IMG/VR virus record: IMGVR_UViG_3300046006_002827
Coordinates: 1-56,095 of that record
DNA from: a virus
Strand: one strand, 5' to 3'
DNA: 56,095 nucleotides
Part shown: positions 24,408 to 32,352 of the stretch, one piece after another
Layout: each line of letters starts with the position of its first letter
How positions within the stretch are numbered: the stretch's first letter is position 1
Translations under genes and position numbers: made by a program
Notes under the pieces: generated by a model
The model's input: the letters and a program-made list of their open reading frames with translations, nothing else
Database searches by the model: none
Told to the model about the DNA's origin: nothing

Positions 24408-24844
24408 ACTGGACCGAATATTTTTTAAACATTGCAGAACAGATAAAATTGAAGTCTAAAGACGAATCAACACAAATAGGTGCTATTATTGTTGGTATGG
24501 ATAATGAAGTCTTATCGACAGGATATAACTCGTTTCCGAGGGGTTTAGATGACACCATAAAAGAAAGACAGGAAAGACCCGAAAAATACTTTTGGATCGA
24601 ACACGCGGAGCGTAATTCTATTTATAATGCAGCTAGAATTGGTGTCTCATTAAAAAACTCAACAATTTATTTAACGTCTGGAGTACCCTGTATGGACTGT
24701 GCTCGAGCCATTGTAAATGTGGGGATACAAGTTGTTTGGTGTAAAAAAGAATGTACAACAAAGAATAAAGAGAAATGGGAAGAATCTCAAGAAAAAAGTA
24801 TGAAGTTATTTAATGAATGTAATGTGATGGTATATTTTTATTAA
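24404..24844 (+). CDS. dCMP deaminase
   Basis: This 146-residue zinc enzyme of the cytidine/deoxycytidylate deaminase family converts dCMP to dUMP for dTTP synthesis. The signature is complete: HAE at residues 67-69 (zinc His and proton-shuttling Glu) and PCMDC at 95-99 (two zinc Cys). GYNSFPRG near residue 40 is the usual dCMP-deaminase substrate-side motif. T4-like phages use this enzyme with dUTPase and thymidylate synthase; a dUTPase is encoded at 39954-40538 here, while thymidylate synthase is not in the window. The gene ends head-to-head with a minus-strand operon, with 6 nt between the stops. Confidence 0.94.
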   Translation: MNWTEYFLNIAEQIKLKSKDESTQIGAIIVGMDNEVLSTGYNSFPRGLDDTIKERQERPEKYFWIEHAERNSIYNAARIGVSLKNSTIYLTSGVPCMDCARAIVNVGIQVVWCKKECTTKNKEKWEESQEKSMKLFNECNVMVYFY

Positions 24845-24850
24845 AAATAT

Positions 24851-25600
24851 TTATTTCATTATCTCTTTAATCCTTTTTATTTCTTGTAACATTGACTGGT
24901 AATTATCTGGTATTAATGGAATATCTATTTTATAATTTGTTATTGCATCATTTATTAATTTATAATCAACACCATTTTGTAATAATAATTTCTTTATTAA
25001 TTCTTTATCTTTTGAATATGTAAGTAAATTATTTATATCGATTTTACTTAATTTAATTTCTTTTGTTTGAATTATTTTTACTTCAATGTTTTCAGAAGTA
25101 TGTTGAAGTAAAATTTTTATTTCTTGTGACCACAATTTTTCACCTTTTACATCAATAATTTTTGTTGCAATAAGGTCTTTATTACGTGAATAATGAATTA
25201 ATTCATGTATATCATTATAATCCAAATCTTCACCTTTTACTTCAATAATTTTTATTGCGATATTATCTATACTTTTTGATCGTTTAAGTAAATGAAATAT
25301 ATCATAATGACTCAATTTTTCACCTTTCACATCAATAATTTTTGTTGCAATAAGGTCATTATCATTTGAACTATAAAGTAAATAATTTATTTCATTTTGA
25401 AGTAATTCTTTACCTTTTTTTTCAATAGATTTTATTCTTTCATCATCAGTTAAAAATTTAAATTCCCAACCGTCATAACCTGCAACCCTTCTCATTCTAA
25501 GATAAGACTTCTTTAACACTGGTGTTAAACGGTCATATTGTTTTTCTGGTATTTGTGTACCGGTATTCACATATCTACTTAATACTTCTGAATGTTTCAT
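24851..25600 (-). CDS. repeat protein with about 35-residue IIxVKGExL units, unknown
   Basis: This 249-residue protein has an N-terminal segment (residues 1-50, with RYVNTG...EKQYDRL). At least four degenerate repeats of 33-36 residues follow, each containing KIIDVKGEKL-like and LL.YS.. helical parts. Two repeats (about 25137-25180 and 25315-25360) are nearly identical at DNA level, indicating recent duplication. The pattern suggests a solenoid of short helices, possibly a protein-binding scaffold, though I recognise no named family. Its N-terminal motif resembles the last residues of the adjacent gene product (QYIDRGHTLTDKQFDYF), so the two may share a small module. It is last in a minus-strand operon. 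Confidence 0.75.
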   Translation of the reverse strand: MKHSEVLSRYVNTGTQIPEKQYDRLTPVLKKSYLRMRRVAGYDGWEFKFLTDDERIKSIEKKGKELLQNEINYLLYSSNDNDLIATKIIDVKGEKLSHYDIFHLLKRSKSIDNIAIKIIEVKGEDLDYNDIHELIHYSRNKDLIATKIIDVKGEKLWSQEIKILLQHTSENIEVKIIQTKEIKLSKIDINNLLTYSKDKELIKKLLLQNGVDYKLINDAITNYKIDIPLIPDNYQSMLQEIKRIKEIMK

Positions 25601-25614
25601 ATCATTATCTAAAT

Positions 25615-26667
25615 TTAATCTTTACTTACACTCAAGAAATAATCAAATTGTTTATCAGTTAAAGTGTGACCACGGTCAATATATTGACCTAAATAATAAT
25701 TTTCTAAATCAGATTCAATTTCAATATCAGGTTTTTTATAGTTTGGATTTGATGGGTTATCTAAATTTAAAAGAGTTTCTAACTCACCAATTGAATTATT
25801 AACTAATCTATTTGTATACTTTTCAGTTTCAGTTAATTCAGAATATTCAAATTTATCCGTATCAATACCTTTTGACTTTAAATATTCTAAATATCCATCA
25901 ACCTCTGATCCATATTCCGCAATGTTACCAGAAGTATTATTTGCATCCGTTAAAGTAATACTTTTTTGTGGTAATAAATTTGTTTGTAAGACAACCATAT
26001 GTAATGGATCGTTTGGTTTATCCATTTTATTTAAATCTACAATATAATAAAATTTAGCTGATCTAGTATTTCTATAACTATTATACATATTTTGTGATGG
26101 TTCAGTTCTACCAATACAAAAAGTATAAGTTTTATTTGTTAAACTGTGTGTATAATTAATACAATCTTTTTTACCTTTAGCCTCATATACATTAATATTA
26201 TCTCCTTTCATGTATATCGGTAAGTTAGCGGATTTTTCTTCATCATATTTAGTAGTTTCATATTCTGAAGATTTCTCTCTAGATCTATTAAAAATTTGTA
26301 ATTGACCATGAATAAGTTCGGTAAAAGATAACCAATCATTTGGTGTATATGTTTTTTCAATATCTTCTCCATTAGTACCTTTGTACTTAATTGTTAACCC
26401 CTTTTTACCAAAATTTTCAGTAGTAATTTTTCTATTATCCATTAATAGATTAAAATCGTTTATCTCACTAATGATTTGATTAGTGGATATATTGGAATCA
26501 TAAAAAAAACACATTATTGGAATATTTTTTTGATTTTGAGACCTATCTCCATTTTTAAAATCATTTACAATATTTTCAATATCATTTTCAGGTATTCCTT
26601 TACCTTTAAGGATATTTTTTCCAAGTTCTTCAGTTTGTTTACTTTCTAATAAAGTGATTAGTTTCAT
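25615..26667 (-). CDS. hypothetical protein (350 aa), putative virion or accessory protein
   Basis: The N-terminus (MKLITLLESKQTEELGKNIL) resembles the helical starts of several other genes here. The middle has Tyr-rich strands and a FCIGRTEP...YRNTRSAKFYYIVDL segment reminiscent of a conserved stretch in uncharacterised large-phage proteins. The C-terminal QYIDRGHTLTDKQFDYF is similar to the start of the downstream gene. No catalytic motif can be assigned. The start codon overlaps the upstream stop (ATGA) and the next gene follows within 15 nt, so it belongs to one operon from about 30573 to 24851. Confidence 0.75.
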   Translation of the reverse strand: MKLITLLESKQTEELGKNILKGKGIPENDIENIVNDFKNGDRSQNQKNIPIMCFFYDSNISTNQIISEINDFNLLMDNRKITTENFGKKGLTIKYKGTNGEDIEKTYTPNDWLSFTELIHGQLQIFNRSREKSSEYETTKYDEEKSANLPIYMKGDNINVYEAKGKKDCINYTHSLTNKTYTFCIGRTEPSQNMYNSYRNTRSAKFYYIVDLNKMDKPNDPLHMVVLQTNLLPQKSITLTDANNTSGNIAEYGSEVDGYLEYLKSKGIDTDKFEYSELTETEKYTNRLVNNSIGELETLLNLDNPSNPNYKKPDIEIESDLENYYLGQYIDRGHTLTDKQFDYFLSVSKD

Positions 26668-26930
26668 AGTTTTTTAATTTTAAGTTTTAAATTATTAGTA
26701 CCTTTTATTATCCTATGATAAATATTTTTTTGGATAACAATTGGTTCATTTTTATTTATTGTAATTGGTAATTCATTATCAAATTGAAATAACCAATCAG
26801 TATCGTTTTCACATATAACAATTCTATCTTCTTCATCAAAATGCCATTTCAATTCATTCTCATTTAAATCCGATGAAAATGTTCTAATATAAAACCCATT
26901 ATTTATTTTTTCAGAAAAAGGTAATTCCAT
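26664..26930 (-). CDS. small cupin-like protein
   Basis: From the ATG at 26930 this gives 88 residues of nearly all beta character. ELKWHFDEEDRIV is followed by WLFQFDNELP and IVIQKNIYHRIIKG, which fits a single-domain cupin barrel: His in the first motif, a second His in YHR near the end. Metal binding is possible (WH, DE, YHR) but the substrate is unknown. A longer frame using a TTG at 26951 would overlap the upstream gene and is less likely. It overlaps the next gene start by 4 nt. Confidence 0.72.
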   Translation of the reverse strand: MELPFSEKINNGFYIRTFSSDLNENELKWHFDEEDRIVICENDTDWLFQFDNELPITINKNEPIVIQKNIYHRIIKGTNNLKLKIKKL

Positions 26931-26944
26931 AATTTTTTTATTTA

Positions 26945-28414
26945 CTACCAAGAATTTGAGCTTTTGATGCTAAGCACCTTCCTATATCTAGATACATTGC
27001 AACTCCACCACCCAGCAGTTGTTCTATCTTTCTTTTGGTCACATTTGTGTCTTGCTCTAAATGATTTAGCGGCAGCTTTATTATTATTTCTAACCCTCAA
27101 ATTAGGGTCACCAAAAGTAACTTTTTTAATATTACCACCTGGACTTTTAACATAAACAGCAAATTTTTTCGGACCACCTGGTGTTCTAAATGGTTTGTTT
27201 AATTTTACTTCTTTACCTCTATGTTTTGCTTCAACTAAATATTCTTCTTCATCTAAAACAAATGGTATATCTAAATAAACTTCATTACCTTCATATATAC
27301 CTGTTTTACCTATGTCAGTTTTTAAAAGTACTTTATCATCACCAAAAACGTTTAATATGTTTTTATTTACCAATTCTCTTGATTCATTAAATAATTCAAA
27401 AAATTTTTCTGAATAAACTCTGTACACATTTTCAATGATTTGTTTTTCATTTTTTAAATGATATTGTAGTCCTTCACTCAGATTTATTTTTGATTCATTT
27501 AATACATTTAACGTAGGTGGTAAATTTTTTTCACTTATTTCAGGTAATTTCAAATTTATTACTCTATTCTCATCAAATCTAGTCATTGTAGGTAGATTTC
27601 CTTTACCTACTTTTGGGTCTTTTTTTTCGGCACTTCTTTTTTGAGAAGTCATTGATTTTTTTTCTTTCTTTGAATATGAACCAGCAGTTTTTGGTGTGTC
27701 TTTTGATACTTTCTTAGATGGTCTACATTTTGGATAACCTTTATCTTTTGCCTCTTTTCTACCACAAGGAGGATGTTTACCATCTACCTTTTTAGATACA
27801 TCCACCCATTTTTCCTTGAACCACCTTCTTAAGTCTTCTTTAATAATTAGACCATTCATAATAGATTCCTCTATATATTTTAAATCTTCTTCGTTTACTA
27901 ATATTTTCATATTATTGTTTTTATTTTCAAAAACATGTTCGTTTGAAAACGATAATTTACCGTTTTCATTAATATACAAATCAACAGAACCCATTTCTCT
28001 TGACGCGTTAAGGAATTTTTCTTCTCTTTCCTCATCATAATGACCATCAAAAAAACCAGCACCATGACCATTTCTTGTTAACCATAAATCATGACCAATT
28101 GTATCAGGTTCTACATTATCTTCAGTTATTGCAGATTCTATTGTATCTTCACCAACTTTTTTAATAAATTCTTTAATATCTGTATATGCTTTAATTAATG
28201 AATTATCTTCAATGTCTTCTTTTGTAAATGTATCAAACCCTTTTTTATTAATATTTGATGATAAATTTATTATTTTTTCAAGTTCGTCATCATCATTATC
28301 ACCATATATAAGTTCATCATCAACCCCATATTCATCATTTATTCTTTCTTCTTCAGTCCAAAGAGCAGCGATTATATAACCTTTTAATATTTCGTTTATT
28401 ATATTTGAATTCAT
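26945..28414 (-). CDS. multidomain protein with a Cys/Lys/Pro-rich central module
   Basis: The N-terminal ~190 residues are acidic and include GHDLWLTRNGHGAGFFDGHY (about 114-133), which resembles a motif common in marine phage and plasmid proteins. The middle has WFKEKWVDVSKK, PPCGRKEAKDKGYPKCRPS and a Ser/Lys-rich linker ending SMTSQKRSAEKK, a combination seen in cyanophage and giant-virus proteins of unknown function. The C-terminal ~120 residues form a beta-rich segment with GGPKKFAVYVK followed by a KSFRARHKCDQKKDRTTAGWWSC motif that could bind zinc or nucleic acid. The modular build suggests a structural or DNA-associated role; I cannot name a function. Confidence 0.75.
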   Translation of the reverse strand: MNSNIINEILKGYIIAALWTEEERINDEYGVDDELIYGDNDDDELEKIINLSSNINKKGFDTFTKEDIEDNSLIKAYTDIKEFIKKVGEDTIESAITEDNVEPDTIGHDLWLTRNGHGAGFFDGHYDEEREEKFLNASREMGSVDLYINENGKLSFSNEHVFENKNNNMKILVNEEDLKYIEESIMNGLIIKEDLRRWFKEKWVDVSKKVDGKHPPCGRKEAKDKGYPKCRPSKKVSKDTPKTAGSYSKKEKKSMTSQKRSAEKKDPKVGKGNLPTMTRFDENRVINLKLPEISEKNLPPTLNVLNESKINLSEGLQYHLKNEKQIIENVYRVYSEKFFELFNESRELVNKNILNVFGDDKVLLKTDIGKTGIYEGNEVYLDIPFVLDEEEYLVEAKHRGKEVKLNKPFRTPGGPKKFAVYVKSPGGNIKKVTFGDPNLRVRNNNKAAAKSFRARHKCDQKKDRTTAGWWSCNVSRYRKVLSIKSSNSW

Positions 28415-28418
28415 AATA

Positions 28419-29186
28419 TTAATTTATATAACAATTTAATTCATATTTTTCTTTCATACCATAAACTTGTATGTGTAAAGATTTCTTTTGTTCCTTATCA
28501 TCTTTTTTCAAAGATATTGTAAATCGATTTGTATCGCCTTCTTTTGGTTTTTTTGGTCCCATACCTATTTCAGATGCAACTTCATCTTGGTCATATGTGT
28601 AACCTTTTTTCTCTGCGTATTCAAGACCAGCATTAATTGCTGAAGTATATGTTTTGTGATAGATATCATCATTATCTTTTTTTGACTCGTTTACACTTTC
28701 ATTTGTTTTTTTTCTCCATCCACCACCTTTTGATTTATATCTTTTAGCAGCTGCACCATTACAATATGCACTTGGACAAACATCATATTTAGTTTTAGCC
28801 CAAGCTAAAGACGCTGCCCATAGTTTAGGGTTAGTTGGTTTATTTTTAGACTCATCAATCACTTCATTTTCATTTAAACTAAATGTATCCATGTTTGGTT
28901 CTAATCTTGAATTCATTTTAGGTTTTTTATCTGTACTTTCAGTTTCATTCATTAAAAAATCAAAAACTTGGTCAATATTTGTTTTGGCTTCTGAAATATG
29001 GTCATCCGCCCAATCATGACCATTTTGTAAAATTGAATCAACTTCATTCTCATCCATTTTTAATAAAATCTCACATTGTCTATGTATTTGAGAGATATTT
29101 TGAAAAAACATATAATTCTCTTCACTATAAGCAGATTCGGATAAATTTTTTAATTGTTTTTTAATAATTGTTTTAATATTTTTCAT
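28419..29186 (-). CDS. protein with an SAYCNGAAAKRYKSKGGGW-type motif
   Basis: The 255-residue protein has a helical N-terminus (residues 1-90, with HDWADDHISEAK) and a linker. A conserved short module follows (NPKLWAASLAWAKTKYDV, then PSAYCNGAAAKRYKSKGGGW), found in many cyanophage and large-virus proteins where it often stands as a small stand-alone domain. The C-terminal ~70 residues form a separate beta-rich domain. The module is basic and aromatic, so nucleic acid or virion binding is plausible but unproven. It sits 4 nt upstream of the 26945-28414 gene, whose CGRKE/GYPKCRPS module often co-occurs with it. Confidence 0.75.
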   Translation of the reverse strand: MKNIKTIIKKQLKNLSESAYSEENYMFFQNISQIHRQCEILLKMDENEVDSILQNGHDWADDHISEAKTNIDQVFDFLMNETESTDKKPKMNSRLEPNMDTFSLNENEVIDESKNKPTNPKLWAASLAWAKTKYDVCPSAYCNGAAAKRYKSKGGGWRKKTNESVNESKKDNDDIYHKTYTSAINAGLEYAEKKGYTYDQDEVASEIGMGPKKPKEGDTNRFTISLKKDDKEQKKSLHIQVYGMKEKYELNCYIN

Positions 29187-29196
29187 AATTTTAATT

Positions 29197-30573
29197 TTAT
29201 TTTTCTGATATTATTTCAAATTTAATATAGTTAGGATAAAAATTTTCCTCAGTATATGTTAATGCTTTAAATTCCATAAAATACTCTCTAGGTATCATAA
29301 ATGATGTATCTAAATAGAACGAATTTTCATTAGTTGTCATATCTAATTTAGTCCAATCATAAACAATAACGTTAGTTTTACCTTCTTTTATAAATATTCT
29401 ATAAAAAACGTTTTCAAATAATTGTGATTTAGAAATTTCAATTGATTTCAAATCAATAACAATCTTTTTTAATTCACCTCTTATTATTTTATCATTTTGT
29501 TTTATTCCTGAAAATTGTATAATAAAATTTTGTGATTCTGTTGGATTTGACCCAAATGAATAATAATTGGAAAATGGTTTAGGTACGAATTTTTGTGTGA
29601 CATCCGATATTGAATTATTATCAATATTTAAATTTCTCCATTTATCATAAAAAAATCTTTTACCATCACATAGTTCACCAGATATACCGAAAGCAACTTT
29701 ATAAATACCTTTTTTAATTTTGGTTGTTGTTAACCCCGTAAGTCCCGTAATTGGTGTCTCTGAACTATTTAAAATATCAACAATAGGCATTCCATCTAAA
29801 TCATAAAAATTACCACCTTTTGTTACATATAAAAAAAGATTATTATCTCTTTCACTAATAAAATTTTGTCGATTATCTTGTATTAAATCATCAAAAACAG
29901 ATTCAACAAAAGGTTCATAAAATGTTTGTGTGTATTTGGTAAAAAATGAAACAGATTGGTCATATTCATCATTAATATCTTGATATAAGACAGCAAAGGC
30001 TAACCCTAATCCATGATTAGTGTTACCTGACACAATAATACCATTAACGTAGTCAGTGATATCTACGTCGATATTTTCGTTACCGTTATCAAAATGAATT
30101 GTCGTTAATATTGTTGGTGATGTTGAATAGACACCAGGGATTGTCCACCCATTTAAAGTTGTCCTATTAAACCAATTTGATGGACGTTCATCAAAAGTAT
30201 TATTACCATACGTGAAATCATATCCACCATCTTCATAATCAAATCCAATGCCCTCATCCCAATTTTCTGAAATTTTAAAAAGTATTAAATCAAATGATGT
30301 GGTTCTTTGTTTTCCAGTGTTTCTTTTTTCACCTATTAATTTAGGATCACCGAATATAGTATTGGTCATTTTTAAATAATGTCTAGTATTAGTGTTATTA
30401 ACTAAATCACCATTTTGAATTTTTGTTATTAAATCAGAAAAATCGACTTTAAATAAATATTTAGAAAAACCTGACCCATAAAAAATTTCGGTAGTTGGAT
30501 TTTTTGCAGTATTTACACCATAATTTTTTATTATGGTATTATTTTTTTCAAAATACGAACGGAAATAAGACAT
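29197..30573 (-). CDS. probable virion structural protein (458 aa), beta-rich
   Basis: A long, Asn/Thr/Phe-rich beta-sheet protein without catalytic motifs. It starts MSYFRSYFEKNNTI, includes FGDPKLIGEKR and a TTIHFDNGNENIDVDITDYVNGII segment, typical of jelly-roll or carbohydrate-binding-like virion components. Similar Asn-rich strands continue to the C-terminus. It lies directly downstream of the baseplate candidate at 30598-32154 and has its own TATTTATA motif. A baseplate or tail-associated role is inferred from composition and place; I cannot name a T4 counterpart. Confidence 0.7.
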   Translation of the reverse strand: MSYFRSYFEKNNTIIKNYGVNTAKNPTTEIFYGSGFSKYLFKVDFSDLITKIQNGDLVNNTNTRHYLKMTNTIFGDPKLIGEKRNTGKQRTTSFDLILFKISENWDEGIGFDYEDGGYDFTYGNNTFDERPSNWFNRTTLNGWTIPGVYSTSPTILTTIHFDNGNENIDVDITDYVNGIIVSGNTNHGLGLAFAVLYQDINDEYDQSVSFFTKYTQTFYEPFVESVFDDLIQDNRQNFISERDNNLFLYVTKGGNFYDLDGMPIVDILNSSETPITGLTGLTTTKIKKGIYKVAFGISGELCDGKRFFYDKWRNLNIDNNSISDVTQKFVPKPFSNYYSFGSNPTESQNFIIQFSGIKQNDKIIRGELKKIVIDLKSIEISKSQLFENVFYRIFIKEGKTNVIVYDWTKLDMTTNENSFYLDTSFMIPREYFMEFKALTYTEENFYPNYIKFEIISEK

Positions 30574-30584
30574 ATTTTTTATTA

Positions 30585-30592
30585 TATAAATA
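30585..30592 (-). promoter_or_regulatory. TATTTATA motif before the 30573 start
   Basis: On the minus strand the octamer ends 11 nt before the ATG. It lies in the 24-nt gap after the baseplate candidate and would allow separate late expression of the genes from 30573 down to 24851. Confidence 0.4.
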
Positions 30593-30597
30593 TGTCA

Positions 30598-32154
30598 TTA
30601 GTTGATTCTAATTGACTTGTTTAATAACTCATTTTCTAATGTGGACATTAAATTATCTAATATAATCCAATTTTCATCTCCTTTAGATAAAGGTTGATTT
30701 ATGTTATGAATATGACTATCCATTAAATTTTTAAAAGCAACTAAAACATTATATAAATTTTCACCCCTAACTGTTGCGTATGTATTAGGGTCAATTTTAC
30801 TTAAATAATCATCTTGTTCATATTCATAACTATTTAATTTATCAAACTCAATTGTTTTGTTAGTGAAATTAGTGTCAGTAGATAGTAAATATATTTTATC
30901 AGATGTTATACTACCAAATGTTTGTTCTTTTGATGTATTATCTTTTTTTAAATTTTTTATTTTTTCTGTTTTAAAAATAGGTCTAGATGAAAAAGATGTG
31001 TTAGACCAAACTAAACTACTTTGTTGTATATTTTTAGATAATTTAACACCTAATAATAAATTATTTTTAGTGTTTAATTCTGTTGGATTAGATGTTGGTA
31101 ATGTCCTTAATGAATATGTCGGTCTAAAGAAAAAAGGATATATATTATTTAAATCTTCAGGACCGTCAAATTTTTTATTTATTTCTGAATTAAACAAACC
31201 AATAAATCCATTATCTTTTATATTGGTTAATGTTGTTCTTATTTCAGAACATATTTGTGTTATTTTACTTTCTAATGTACTCCCACTAAAATCCACTTTA
31301 CTTAACATATCAACAGTTAATGTTGGTGTAGTATTAGTATTGTCGTCATTTAATAAAATATAAGAATTTATAGGTAATTCAGTAAATTCTGTAAAATAAT
31401 TTGTTTTAAATAATTCACCATAAACATTTGTATTTATTTTATATATAAAATAATTAATAGTATTTGGATTGGTAATACTATTAATATCATATTCAATAAC
31501 ATACTTTAGATTTACATTTTCGTATGTTGTGGTGATTTTTTCTTCTTCAACTAAAACTTTTTTTTCTGAAAATTTTTTTAATTGTAATTTTGCAACTTTC
31601 TTAGAAGATAATGGATAATTAAAAAGTTTTTTTCTTTGTTCTTTTGTTGAAGATTTTTTAGAGATTAACTTTCCACCCCTTAAAACTAAACCATCTTCTG
31701 TTAATAAAATATCAGAACCAAATTTACCTGAAATAGAATAATCAGTATTTTTAGCTAACATATTTTCACTATCTTTTGGTAATTTACCATTAGATAATAT
31801 ATCAATTTTATCTTTTACACCTGAACCAAAAGTAGTTGGACTAACTTGTTCTGAATATGTTTGACCATTAAAATCGAACCTTGTGGTAAATGGACCCGCA
31901 ATATATTCTTGGTTTACTGTTGTTTTTTCTGTATTATACCTTAAAATTTTTACCGCTTGAAAATTCTCAGGAATAAAATTTATATTGTTTGGTAAAAAAG
32001 GTAATGCAATGAATGGATCTTCTTCACTCCATGGAGTATATTTTCTATAATTTTCTTTTCCTGAAACATAATCGTCATAATCAATACAACGAATCCTACC
32101 CATAGCTTTAGGGTCTTCATTATCAATACAAATACCAATATCTATTATTTTCAT
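30598..32154 (-). CDS. baseplate hub/spike-type protein candidate (OB-fold N-terminus)
   Basis: The 518-residue protein starts with a strand pattern used by baseplate hub OB-folds such as the T4 gp5 N-domain: IGICIDNEDPKAMGRIRCIDYDDY, followed by TPWSEEDPFIALPFLPNNINFIPENFQAVKIL. 'PxxxGRIRV' and 'PWxxPxxPf' are the usual features of this fold. The rest is Asn/Thr-rich with no lysozyme motif, so it would be a hub without the T4 lysozyme domain. The stop of the upstream 66-residue gene overlaps its start by 4 nt. I am fairly confident it is a baseplate component, less so of the exact role. Confidence 0.62.
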   Translation of the reverse strand: MKIIDIGICIDNEDPKAMGRIRCIDYDDYVSGKENYRKYTPWSEEDPFIALPFLPNNINFIPENFQAVKILRYNTEKTTVNQEYIAGPFTTRFDFNGQTYSEQVSPTTFGSGVKDKIDILSNGKLPKDSENMLAKNTDYSISGKFGSDILLTEDGLVLRGGKLISKKSSTKEQRKKLFNYPLSSKKVAKLQLKKFSEKKVLVEEEKITTTYENVNLKYVIEYDINSITNPNTINYFIYKINTNVYGELFKTNYFTEFTELPINSYILLNDDNTNTTPTLTVDMLSKVDFSGSTLESKITQICSEIRTTLTNIKDNGFIGLFNSEINKKFDGPEDLNNIYPFFFRPTYSLRTLPTSNPTELNTKNNLLLGVKLSKNIQQSSLVWSNTSFSSRPIFKTEKIKNLKKDNTSKEQTFGSITSDKIYLLSTDTNFTNKTIEFDKLNSYEYEQDDYLSKIDPNTYATVRGENLYNVLVAFKNLMDSHIHNINQPLSKGDENWIILDNLMSTLENELLNKSIRIN

Positions 32155-32351
32155 AAATTTTTTCTTTTCTCAATTTCAGAAATAATTTTAGAATGCATTT
32201 CTTCTATAGTATCCATATGTTTAGTTAATTCTATAACTATTTCTTTTGTTTTTTCATATTCTTCAAAAAGAACAAATTCACATTCTAATAAATCTTTATT
32301 AGGTTTATCTTTTATATCATCAATAATTTCTATTATTCTTTTCTTTTCCAT
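32151..32351 (-). CDS. small coiled-coil protein (66 aa)
   Basis: A 66-residue, Glu/Lys-rich, entirely helical protein (MEKKRIIEIIDDIKD...). I use the ATG at 32351 because the longer frame (TTG at 32372) would run back into the upstream gene. It is linked by 1 nt to the gene above and by a 4-nt overlap to the baseplate candidate below. It could be a chaperone or connector of tail assembly, as inferred from context only. Confidence 0.65.
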   Translation of the reverse strand: MEKKRIIEIIDDIKDKPNKDLLECEFVLFEEYEKTKEIVIELTKHMDTIEEMHSKIISEIEKRKNL

Positions 32352-32352
32352 A

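Noticed and set aside
26931-26951. TTG start for the cupin-like protein
   Set aside because: It runs into the end of the upstream gene; the ATG at 26930 gives a complete domain.
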